This document shows positions 49,158 through 57,157 of a stretch of DNA of 64,000 bases, piece after piece. The notes under the pieces were generated by a model. It ran no database searches. It saw only the letters and a program-made list of their open reading frames with translations, and was not told where the DNA came from. A program made the position numbers and the translations under genes. The first letter of the stretch is position 1, and every line of letters begins with the position of its first letter. Source of the DNA: an uncultured Pseudokineococcus sp. (GTDB lineage: Bacteria; Actinomycetota; Actinomycetes; Actinomycetales; Quadrisphaeraceae); the NCBI RefSeq assembly GCF_947499845.1, contig NZ_CANMPM010000003.1, positions 248,001 through 312,000 on the forward strand, in the 5' to 3' direction.

Positions 49158-52100
49158 GTGCCACGAGCACCACACCAGGCAGCGCGCGTCGCCGCCGCTG
49201 CCACCGCCGCCCTCGTGGGCGGCGCCCTGCTGGCCGCCCCCGCGGCCGCCGTCCCCGCCCCCCCGGGCAGCCCCTTCATCAGCGAGCTGCACTACGACAA
49301 CGCGGGGGCCGACGCGAACGAGCGCGTCGAGCTCCAGGCGGAGCCCGGCACCGACATGACGGGGTGGACCCTCGTCGGCGTCAACGGGGCCAACGGCGAG
49401 ACCTACTCGCCGAAGGCGCTCTCGGGCGTCGTGGGGGAGTCCGGCGTCCTCGTCGTCGACTTCCCGAACCTGCAGAACGGCGCGCCCGACGGGCTCGCGC
49501 TGCTCGACGCGAGCGGTGCGCTCGTCCAGTTCCTCTCCTACGAGGGCGCCTTCAGCGCGACCCTCGGCGGCGCGGTCGTCGACTCGACCGACATCGGCGT
49601 GGCGGAGACGGGCAGCGGCACGGCCGACGGCTCGATCCAGCTGCTCGACGGCGCCTGGGTCGTCTCGGAGGACTCCAACAGCTTCGGCGCCCGGAACGGC
49701 GAGGCCGTGGAGCCGGAGCCCGAGCCGGAGCCCGCGCAGTGCGTCGAGGACGGCCTCACGGCCATCACCGCGGTGCAGGGCACCGGCGCGACCAGCCCGC
49801 TCGTGGGCTCCGACGTCGTCGTCGAGGGCGTCGTCACCTCGTCGCCCGACGGCTTCGGCAGCGTCTTCGTGCAGGACTCCACAGCCCGCCCGGGCCGCGC
49901 GTCCACGGCCGTCAACGTCTTCGGCCCCTCCGGCAGCCCCGTGCGGAGCCTGGAGATCGGCGACCGCGTCCAGGTCACCGGCGAGGTGGACGAGTACCAG
50001 GGCCTGACGCAGATCAGCGCCGACCAGGTCGCCGTCTGCGCCACCGACGTCGCCCTGCCGGCCCCGTACGTGATCACGCGCGCGTCGGCGTCCGACGCCG
50101 AGCGCGAGCAGCTCGAGGGCATGCTCGTCCGCCCGCAGGGCACGTACACGGTCACCGAGGTCTACAACGCCAACCGCTTCGGCGAGATCGCCCTGGCGGC
50201 CGGCCCGGACGTGCTCCTCCAGGCGACCGACGTCGTGGCCCCCGGCCGGGCGGCGCAGCAGTACGAGGCGCGCAACGCCCGCAAGCAGGTGCTGCTCGAC
50301 GACGGGCGCAGCACTAACCTCGCGAACGCGGGGCAGGCGCCGTCCTACGGCGCGGCGGACGACCCGATCCGCGTCGGCGACCGCGTGAGCAGCTTCGGGG
50401 ACGTCTCCTACGTCCTCGACTACCGCTACGACGCGTGGCGCTACCAGCCCACCGCGCCGGTGACGGCGGAGACGACGGGCAAGGCGACCTTCGACGACGC
50501 CAGCCCGCGGACGGCCGCGCCCGAGGAGGTCGGCGGCGACGTCCAGGTCGCCACCTTCAACGTCCTCAACTACTTCACCACCTTCGGCGGCGAGGCCCGC
50601 GGCGCCGACGACGAGGCCGGCCTGGAGCGCCAGGAGGCGAAGATCGTCACGGCGATCAACGCCCTCGGCGCCGAGGTCGTCGGCCTCGAGGAGATCGAGA
50701 ACGCCGCGGCCCTCGGCGAGGACCGCGACGAGGCCCTCGCCCGGCTGACCGGCGCCCTCAACGCGGCGGCGGGGGAGGAGCGCTGGGCGTACGTCCCCTC
50801 GCCGGCCGACCTGCCGCCGACCGGGGACCAGGACGTCATCCGGACGGCCTTCATCTACCAGCCCGCGGCCGTGCAGCCGGTGGGCGAGTCGGTCGTCGAC
50901 GACGACCCGGAGTGGGTCGGCCGCGCGCGCCAGCCCCTGGCGCAGGTCTTCCAGGCCGGCGGCACGCAGTTCCTCGCCGTCGTCAACCACTTCAAGTCCA
51001 AGGGCTCGGTCCCGCAGCCGGCGCGCCCGGGTGACGAGGACACCGGCGACGGCCAGGGCAACGGCAACGCCACCCGCGTGGCCGAGGCCCAGCGCCTCGT
51101 CGAGTTCGTCGAGGGCATCGAGGGGGCGCCCGAGGCGGTCGTGCTCCTCGGCGACTTCAACTCCTACACGCAGGAGGACCCGCTCGACGTCCTCCGCGAG
51201 GCCGGCTACGTCGACCTCGGCACCGCCTACGACGCGGGGGACACCTACGTCTTCAGCGGCCGCAGCGGCTCGCTCGACCACGTCTTCGCCTCCCCGGCGA
51301 TGGCGGACGTCGTGACCGGCGCGGACGTCTGGGACATCAACGCGGACGAGTCGTACGCCTACCAGTACGACGGCTACCTGCCCTGGTACGCGCCGGACGC
51401 CTACCGGGCCTCCGACCACGACCCGGTCGTCGTCGGCGTCGACGTGGCGGACGCCCCGGTCGACGACGTCGCGTCGCTGCAGCTGCTCGACATCAACGAC
51501 TTCCACGGCCGCCTCGGCGAGGCGGTGGCGCTGTCGGGCACCATCGAGCAGCAGCGCGAGCGCGAGGACGTCGACGGCACGCTCGTGCTCTCGGCCGGCG
51601 ACAACATCGGCGCCTCCCCGTTCGTCTCGGCGGTCCAGGCCGACGAGCCGACGATCGAGGCGCTGAACGAGATGGGGCTGCAGGTCAGCGCCGTGGGCAA
51701 CCACGAGTTCGACCGCGGCATCGACGACCTCCTCGGCCGCGTGGGCGTCGACGGCGAGTCCGGCCTGGCCGACTTCCCGATCCTCGGCGCCAACGTCTAC
51801 GACGAGGCCGGAGAGCCGCTGCTGCCCGAGTACTCGATCCAGGACGTCGACGGCGTGAGCGTCGGCGTCATCGGCGTCGTCACGCAGGAGACGGGCTCGC
51901 TCGTCTCGCCGGCCGGCATCCGCGGCGTCGTCTTCGGCGACCCGGTCGAGGCGACCAACCGCGTCGTCGGCGAGCTGACCGACGGCGTGGGCGACGAGGC
52001 CGACGTCATCGTCCTGTCCGCGCACGAGGGCAACCCCCTCGGCGAGGACGAGCAGACGCTGGAGGAGGCCCTCGCGGCCGACACCGCGTTCGCCCGCATC

Positions 52101-53315
52101 GTCAACGGGGTCAGCCCCGAGGTCGACGCGATCTTCACGGGCCACACGCACCGCGTGTACGCCTGGGAGGCCCCCGTCGCCGGCGGCGGCACGCGCCCGG
52201 TCATCCAGACCGGCTCCTACGCCGCCAACCTGGGTCGCATCGTCCTCGACTTCGACCGCACGACGGGCGAGGTGACGAGCTCGACCGTCGAGGAGGTGCC
52301 CCTCACCGACGCTCCCGAGGAGGAGCTCGCGGCCGCCTACCCCCGCACCGCGGAGGTCGCGGAGACCGTCGCGGCGGCCGAGGCCTTCGCCGACGAGGTC
52401 GGCAGCGAGGTCATCGGCTCGGTGACCGGCGACATCACGCGCGCCTTCACCGGCGCGGGCGTCGAGGACCGGGGGGGCTACTCGTCCCTCGGCGGCCTCG
52501 TGGCCGACACCTACGTCTACGGGACGACCCTGCGCCCGGTGGACGACGCCGACCTGGGCCTCGTGAACCCGGGCGGCCTGCGCGCCGACCTCCTCTACGG
52601 CGAGGACGGCGTCATCACCCTCGCCGAGGCCAACGCCGTGACGCCGTTCGCCAACGACCTCGTCGTCGTGCCCCTCACCGGCGCCCAGCTGGTCGAGGTG
52701 CTCGAGCAGCAGTGGCAGCCCGCCACCGCCTCGCGGCCGTTCCTGGCGCTCGGCACCTCGCGGGAGCTCACCTGGTCCTACGACCCGGAGGCCCCCCGCG
52801 GCGAGCACGTCCTCGTCGACAGCATCCGGATCTCCGGGCAGCCGATCGACCTGGACGCCACCTACCGGGTGGCGACGAACTCGTTCCTCGCCTCCGGTGG
52901 CGACAACTTCACCACCTTCGCCGAGGGCGCGATCGAGCTCACCGGGCTGATCGACTTCGACGCCTTCGAGGCGTACCTGCGGGAGAGCAGCCCGCTGTCG
53001 CCGGAGGACTACACCGGCCGCGTCACCGTCGGCGACGCGACCGAGCAGCCCGAGCCGGCCGCCGAGGTCAGCGCCTCGACGACCACCGTCCGCGCGGGCC
53101 AGTCGGTCACCGCGTCGGCCTCGGGCTTCGCGCCCCGCGAGGTCCTCACCGTGTCGGTGCTCGGCCGGGTCTACGGCACGGCCCGCGTCAGCGCGGACGG
53201 CGACGGCTCCATGCGCGTCACCATCCCCCGCGAGGCGCAGCCGGGCGACTACACGGCGGTCGTGACGGGCAGCGCGGGCAGCCGCGCCACGCTCGACTTC
53301 ACGGTCGTGCGCTGA
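49158..53315 (+). CDS. Secreted ExeM/NucH-type nuclease fused to 5'-nucleotidase
   Basis: A 1385-residue secreted protein. After a signal peptide (about 1-32, ending in APAAAVPA) come a lamin-tail domain (about 38-150, FISELHYDNAGADANERVEL), an OB-like domain (about 195-300), an endonuclease/exonuclease/phosphatase domain (about 460-770, with VATFNVLNYF, GLEEIEN, LGDFNSY and YRASDHDPVVVG), a metallophosphoesterase 5'-nucleotidase (from about 775: LLDINDFHGRLGE, SAGDNIGAS, VGNHEFDRG, TGHTHRVY), its C-terminal domain (about 1085-1280, NPGGLRADLLYGEDG) and an Ig-like end domain. It could cut extracellular DNA to nucleotides and then remove phosphate. GTG 49158 follows GGAGGACC. No LPXTG or membrane anchor is present, so it is probably released. 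Confidence 0.93.
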   Translation: MPRAPHQAARVAAAATAALVGGALLAAPAAAVPAPPGSPFISELHYDNAGADANERVELQAEPGTDMTGWTLVGVNGANGETYSPKALSGVVGESGVLVVDFPNLQNGAPDGLALLDASGALVQFLSYEGAFSATLGGAVVDSTDIGVAETGSGTADGSIQLLDGAWVVSEDSNSFGARNGEAVEPEPEPEPAQCVEDGLTAITAVQGTGATSPLVGSDVVVEGVVTSSPDGFGSVFVQDSTARPGRASTAVNVFGPSGSPVRSLEIGDRVQVTGEVDEYQGLTQISADQVAVCATDVALPAPYVITRASASDAEREQLEGMLVRPQGTYTVTEVYNANRFGEIALAAGPDVLLQATDVVAPGRAAQQYEARNARKQVLLDDGRSTNLANAGQAPSYGAADDPIRVGDRVSSFGDVSYVLDYRYDAWRYQPTAPVTAETTGKATFDDASPRTAAPEEVGGDVQVATFNVLNYFTTFGGEARGADDEAGLERQEAKIVTAINALGAEVVGLEEIENAAALGEDRDEALARLTGALNAAAGEERWAYVPSPADLPPTGDQDVIRTAFIYQPAAVQPVGESVVDDDPEWVGRARQPLAQVFQAGGTQFLAVVNHFKSKGSVPQPARPGDEDTGDGQGNGNATRVAEAQRLVEFVEGIEGAPEAVVLLGDFNSYTQEDPLDVLREAGYVDLGTAYDAGDTYVFSGRSGSLDHVFASPAMADVVTGADVWDINADESYAYQYDGYLPWYAPDAYRASDHDPVVVGVDVADAPVDDVASLQLLDINDFHGRLGEAVALSGTIEQQREREDVDGTLVLSAGDNIGASPFVSAVQADEPTIEALNEMGLQVSAVGNHEFDRGIDDLLGRVGVDGESGLADFPILGANVYDEAGEPLLPEYSIQDVDGVSVGVIGVVTQETGSLVSPAGIRGVVFGDPVEATNRVVGELTDGVGDEADVIVLSAHEGNPLGEDEQTLEEALAADTAFARIVNGVSPEVDAIFTGHTHRVYAWEAPVAGGGTRPVIQTGSYAANLGRIVLDFDRTTGEVTSSTVEEVPLTDAPEEELAAAYPRTAEVAETVAAAEAFADEVGSEVIGSVTGDITRAFTGAGVEDRGGYSSLGGLVADTYVYGTTLRPVDDADLGLVNPGGLRADLLYGEDGVITLAEANAVTPFANDLVVVPLTGAQLVEVLEQQWQPATASRPFLALGTSRELTWSYDPEAPRGEHVLVDSIRISGQPIDLDATYRVATNSFLASGGDNFTTFAEGAIELTGLIDFDAFEAYLRESSPLSPEDYTGRVTVGDATEQPEPAAEVSASTTTVRAGQSVTASASGFAPREVLTVSVLGRVYGTARVSADGDGSMRVTIPREAQPGDYTAVVTGSAGSRATLDFTVVR

Positions 53316-53339
53316 CGCCCAGCACCCACCCGCACGACG

Positions 53340-53375
53340 GCAGGGCCCCCGCAGCGCGCGCTGCGGGGGCCCTGC
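53340..53375. terminator. 36-bp perfect palindromic terminator
   Basis: The half GCAGGGCCCCCGCAGCGC is followed by its exact reverse complement. It lies between the convergent nuclease and ROK genes and probably ends both transcripts. Confidence 0.8.
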
Positions 53376-53390
53376 TGCGTGCCGAGCGGG

Positions 53391-54347
53391 TCAGCCGGCG
53401 ATGACGGCGGCGCGCGCCAGGGCCGCCGCGCCGACGACGCCGGCGTCGTCGCCGAGGGAGGAGACGACGAAGCGCAGCTCGGGGCTCGGGCGCAGCATCC
53501 ACGGGCCCGCGGCCGCCGCGACCCGGTCGACGAGGTCCTGGCCGAGCTTCTCGGGCAGGCCGCCGCCCACGACGACCAGCTCGACGTCGAGGAGGTTGAC
53601 CGCGGAGCCGACCGCCACCCCGAGGTGCTCGACCGCGGAGTCGACCAACTGGGTCGCCATCTCGTCGCCCTCGTCGAGGGCCCTCGCCCAGACGCTGGAG
53701 GTCGGGCGCGGCTTGCCCTCCTCGTCCTGGATGGCGAAGAGGCGCGTCTCCCGCCCGGCGCCCACGAGCGCGTGCGCGGCGCCGGCCATCATCCGCCGCC
53801 CGGCGTACGCCTCCACGCAGCCGCGGCGCCCGCACCCGCACATCGCGCCGCCCGGCTGGACCTGGACGTGCCCGATCTCGCCCGAGGAGCCGCGCGAGCC
53901 CTCGTAGGGGCGGCCGTCGAGGACGAGGGCGCCGCCGACGCCGGTGCCGAGCCAGAGGCCGAGGACGTCGCGGGCGCCCTGCGCCGCTCCCGCCACCCAC
54001 TCGCCGAGCAGGCCGACGTTGGCGTCGTTGCCGAGGGTGACCGGGGCGTCCAGTCGCGAGGTGAGACCGCCGACGAGGTCGACGTCGGCGTCCCAGCCCT
54101 CGAGGTTGGGCACCGTGAGGACCTGGCCGGCGTGGACGACGCCGGGGATGCCGACCCCGACGGCCACCGGGTCCCCGTCGAGGTCGGCGACGAGCCCGGC
54201 CACGGCGTCGAAGACGGCGTCCGGCCCGCTCGTCGGCGTCGGGACCTTGCCGCGGTCCTGGACCTCGTGGTCGCCGGACACCATGCCGACCTGGATGTTG
54301 GTGCCGCCGACGTCGACGCCGGCGACCAGGGTCCTGCTCTCGCTCAT
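53391..54347 (-). CDS. ROK family glucokinase
   Basis: A 318-residue ROK kinase. The phosphate-binding loop is AGVDVGGTNIQVG, the catalytic Asp is in LGNDANVGLLGEW, and the zinc-binding ROK signature EIGHVQVQPG followed by CGCGRRGCVEAYA is intact, as are LGTGVGGALVLDG and GGGLPEKLG. It is likely to phosphorylate glucose released from maltodextrins by the GH13 enzymes encoded close by. It lacks a DNA-binding domain, so it is an enzyme rather than a ROK repressor. ATG 54347 has TACTCC 6 nt upstream. It lies downstream of the LacI gene on the same strand. Confidence 0.92.
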   Translation of the reverse strand: MSESRTLVAGVDVGGTNIQVGMVSGDHEVQDRGKVPTPTSGPDAVFDAVAGLVADLDGDPVAVGVGIPGVVHAGQVLTVPNLEGWDADVDLVGGLTSRLDAPVTLGNDANVGLLGEWVAGAAQGARDVLGLWLGTGVGGALVLDGRPYEGSRGSSGEIGHVQVQPGGAMCGCGRRGCVEAYAGRRMMAGAAHALVGAGRETRLFAIQDEEGKPRPTSSVWARALDEGDEMATQLVDSAVEHLGVAVGSAVNLLDVELVVVGGGLPEKLGQDLVDRVAAAAGPWMLRPSPELRFVVSSLGDDAGVVGAAALARAAVIAG

Positions 54348-54393
54348 CGCCCAGGAGTAGCAGCGATCGGGTGCCGCGGGCACCCGGTGCGGG

Positions 54394-55455
54394 TCACGAT
54401 CCGGTGGTCACCGGGCGCCGCCGGGGTCGCGGGGTCCGCGCCGCGGGCGGGGCCGTGGAGGCCCGCACGACGAGCCGGGGGCGCACGAGCAGCTCCCCGC
54501 GCACGCCCTGCTCGCCGCGGAGCTCGGCCAGCAGGGCGCGCGCCGCGGCCGTGCCGACGGCGTCGACGTCCTGGTGCACGGTGGTCAGGGGCGGGTCGGT
54601 GAAGTCCAGGAGGGGCCCGTCGTCGCAGCCCACGACGGACACCTGCCCGGGGACCGCCAGCCCCCGGGCCCGGGCCGCCCGCACCGCGCCCAGCGCCATG
54701 AGGTCGGACCCGCAGACGATGCCCGTGACCCCGCGGTCGAGCAGCGCGTGCGCCGCGGCCTCGCCGCCCTCGAGGCGGAACTGGGTGTGGACGACGAGGG
54801 AGTCCACCTCGCCCGGGCGCACGGAGCCGGCGAGGTGGCGCCGGACGGCGTCGTGGAAGGCGGCCGTCTTGCGGATCGAGGGCACGTAGCGCGCGGGCCC
54901 CATGGCGAGCCCGACCCGCTCGTGGCCCAGCCCCACGAGGTGGGCCACGGACTGCTCGACGGCGGAGGCGTCGTCGGTGGAGACGAAGGGGGCGTCGATC
55001 CCGTCCATCCAGCCGTTGACGAAGACGGCGGCGAGCCCCCTGCGCCGCAGGTGCTCGTAGGGGCCGGCGTCGGCGTCGGTGTTGGCGTGCACGCCCGAGA
55101 GGAAGACGACGCCGGAGGCGCGCTGCTGCAGCAGGACCCGGACGAAGTCGGCCTCGTGCACCCCGCCGGGCACGAGCGAGCAGACGACCGGCGTGTAGCC
55201 GGCCCGCGCCAGGTGGGTCTGCACGACGAGGGACAGGGCGGGGAAGACGGGGTTCGTCAGCTCGGGCACGACGATGCCGACGAGCCCCGCCACCGGCGCG
55301 GGCAGGAAGCGGTCGTCGTACCCGAGCACGTCGAGGACGGACCGCACCTTGTCGCGCGTCGCCTGGGAGACGCCGGGCTTGTCGTTGAGGACGCGGCTGA
55401 CCGTGGCCTCGCTCACCCCCGCCCGGACGGCGACATCCGCGAGCCTCATGCGCAT
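54394..55455 (-). CDS. LacI-family transcriptional regulator of the maltodextrin operon
   Basis: A 353-residue LacI regulator. The N-terminal helix-turn-helix and hinge helix are LADVAVRAGVSEATVSRVLNDKPGVSQATRDKV, and the rest is a periplasmic-binding-like effector domain (LVGIVVPELTNPVFPALS, GIVCGSDLMALGAVRAARA, DGPLLDFTDPPLTTVHQDV). It is divergent to malEFG and probably represses it in the absence of maltose or maltotriose; the effector is inference from context. Starts ATG 55455 and ATG 55449 are both possible. The C-terminal tail is Arg/Pro-rich. Confidence 0.92.
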   Translation of the reverse strand: MRMRLADVAVRAGVSEATVSRVLNDKPGVSQATRDKVRSVLDVLGYDDRFLPAPVAGLVGIVVPELTNPVFPALSLVVQTHLARAGYTPVVCSLVPGGVHEADFVRVLLQQRASGVVFLSGVHANTDADAGPYEHLRRRGLAAVFVNGWMDGIDAPFVSTDDASAVEQSVAHLVGLGHERVGLAMGPARYVPSIRKTAAFHDAVRRHLAGSVRPGEVDSLVVHTQFRLEGGEAAAHALLDRGVTGIVCGSDLMALGAVRAARARGLAVPGQVSVVGCDDGPLLDFTDPPLTTVHQDVDAVGTAAARALLAELRGEQGVRGELLVRPRLVVRASTAPPAARTPRPRRRPVTTGS

Positions 55456-55504
55456 CCGTGCAACCTACTCGCGCAGACGACCCGACTTCTGTGACGCAAG
55501 ACAC

Positions 55505-55534
55505 TTCCATCGTCTGCAAGATTCTTGCTATTGT
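55505..55534 (+). promoter_or_regulatory. malE promoter overlapped by a LacI-type operator
   Basis: TTCCAT (55505-55510), an 18-bp spacer and TATTGT (55529-55534) form a plausible promoter in an unusually AT-rich patch. Between them the inverted repeat GCAAGA-T-TCTTGC (55516-55528) is a good LacI-type operator, and a further GCAAGA half-site lies at 55496. Binding there would block the promoter, and probably also the divergent lacI promoter. The leader from here to malE is about 145 nt. Confidence 0.65.
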
Positions 55535-55687
55535 CCCGCCACGCAGCGCGGCGCGAGCCGCCGGCCCGAACCCCGCCGACGGCCCTGGTGCACCGGAGCA
55601 CCCAGGGCGCGGCTGCGCCCCCGCTCGACCCCCGCCACCCCCTGAGGGCCGACCACGGCCCTGCCCGCTCGACTGACGAGGAGCACC

Positions 55688-56977
55688 ATGCGCATCCCCC
55701 TGAGGGCGGCCGTCGCGGCCGTCGGCATCGCCGCGCTGACCGCCGGCTGCAGCGGAGGGAGCGGCGACGGCGCCGCCCCCGCCGGGACGACCGCGCCCGA
55801 GGGCGGCGCGAGCGCCGAGGAGACCGGCGCGCCGGCGCGCGACGACGCCGACCTCGTCATCTGGACCGACGAGCTCAAGATCGACCCGGTGACGCAGATC
55901 GCCGAGCAGTTCGGCGAGGAGAACGGCATCTCGGTGGCCGTCCAGGCCGTCACCGACCTGCAGGCCAACTTCATCACCGCGAACGCGGCCAGCAACGGCC
56001 CCGACGTCGTCGTCGGCGCCCACGACTGGATCGGCAACATGGTCCAAAACGGGGCGATCGACCCCCTGCAGATCACCGCCGACCAGCTCGGGCAGTACTC
56101 CGAGGTCGCCGTCGACGCCGTCACCTACGACGACCAGCTCTACGGCCTGCCCTACGGCGTCGAGGCGCTGGTGCTCTACCGCAACACCGACCTGGCGCCC
56201 GAGGCGCCGGCGACCCTGGACGACGCCTTCGCCACCGGTCTGCAGCTCAAGGAGGCGGGCACGGTCGAGTCGGCCTTCAACCTCCCCGTCGGCGAGCTGG
56301 GCGACGCCTACCACATGCAGCCCCTCTACACCTCGCTCGGCGGCTACGTCTTCGGGCGCGACGCCTCGGGCGCCTACGACCCGACCGACCTGGGGGTGGG
56401 GGACGAGGCCTCGCAGGCGGCCGGCGCCCGCATCCAGGAGCTCGGCGAGGGCGGCTCCGGCGTGCTCACGCGCTCGGTGAGCGGCGACAACTCCATCGCC
56501 CTCTTCGCGGACGGCCAGGCGCCGTACCTGCTGTCGGGCCCGTGGGCCCGCGCCGACGTCGAGGCCGCGGGCTTCGGCTGGGACGTCCAGGCCGTGCCGG
56601 GCTTCGCCGGCGCCGAGCCGGCGCAGCCCTTCACCGGCGTGCAGGCGTTCTACGTCGCCTCCAACGGCACGAACAAGGCGTTCGCGCAGGAGTTCGTCAC
56701 CGGGACGATGAACACCGAGGAGGCCATGCAGACGATGTACGACGGGGCCAACATCCCGCCGAGCCTCGTCTCGCTCCAGGAGTCCGAGGTGGCCGCCGAC
56801 CCGCAGCTGCAGGCCTACCTCGACGCCGCGAACGCCGGTGAGCCGATGCCGTCCATCCCGCAGATGGGCGCGGTCTTCGAGCCCCTCGGGCAGGCCTACT
56901 CCGCCATCATCGGCGGCGCCGACGGCGCCGAGACGATGGTCCAGACCGGCGACACCATCCGCGCCGCGATCAGCTGA
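55688..56977 (+). CDS. malE: Maltose/maltodextrin ABC transporter substrate-binding lipoprotein
   Basis: A 429-residue solute-binding lipoprotein. The signal peptide ends with the lipobox LTAGC and is followed by a Gly/Ser linker. The mature part begins DDADLVIWTDELKIDPVTQIAEQFGEENGISV, the family-1 binding-protein start, and has the conserved YDDQLYGLPYGVEALVLYRNTDL and a C-terminal FVASNGTNKAFAQEF-like block (YVASNGTNKAFAQEFV). GAGGAG lies 5 nt before ATG 55688. It feeds MalF and MalG. Maltodextrin specificity is inferred from the linked GH13 enzymes. Confidence 0.9.
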   Translation: MRIPLRAAVAAVGIAALTAGCSGGSGDGAAPAGTTAPEGGASAEETGAPARDDADLVIWTDELKIDPVTQIAEQFGEENGISVAVQAVTDLQANFITANAASNGPDVVVGAHDWIGNMVQNGAIDPLQITADQLGQYSEVAVDAVTYDDQLYGLPYGVEALVLYRNTDLAPEAPATLDDAFATGLQLKEAGTVESAFNLPVGELGDAYHMQPLYTSLGGYVFGRDASGAYDPTDLGVGDEASQAAGARIQELGEGGSGVLTRSVSGDNSIALFADGQAPYLLSGPWARADVEAAGFGWDVQAVPGFAGAEPAQPFTGVQAFYVASNGTNKAFAQEFVTGTMNTEEAMQTMYDGANIPPSLVSLQESEVAADPQLQAYLDAANAGEPMPSIPQMGAVFEPLGQAYSAIIGGADGAETMVQTGDTIRAAIS

Positions 56978-56983
56978 GCCCCC

Positions 56984-57015
56984 GGCGCCGGGGCGGGCCC
57001 TCCCGCCCCGGCGCC
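56984..57015 (+). terminator. Stem-loop between malE and malF (possible attenuator)
   Basis: A perfect 14-bp stem (GGCGCCGGGGCGGG, loop CCCT) starts 7 nt after the malE stop, in a 180-bp gap within the operon. No T-run follows. It could reduce read-through into malFG or protect the malE message, giving more binding protein than permease. Confidence 0.65.
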
Positions 57016-57157
57016 CCGGCCGGCCCTCACGGCCCTCGGCCAGCCCTCACGGCAGCCGGCCCGGCCCTCCGACCCGCACCTCCTCCGCGCGCCGCTCCCG
57101 GGCCGCGCGGCGCACCGTCGCGCCCACCGTCCCGACCGACCCCGCCCAGGAGGCGAC

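Noticed and set aside
49023-52808. Long minus-strand open frame opposite the secreted nuclease
   Set aside because: Low-complexity Arg/Val/Asp-rich product with no domain; the plus strand has a complete multi-domain protein.
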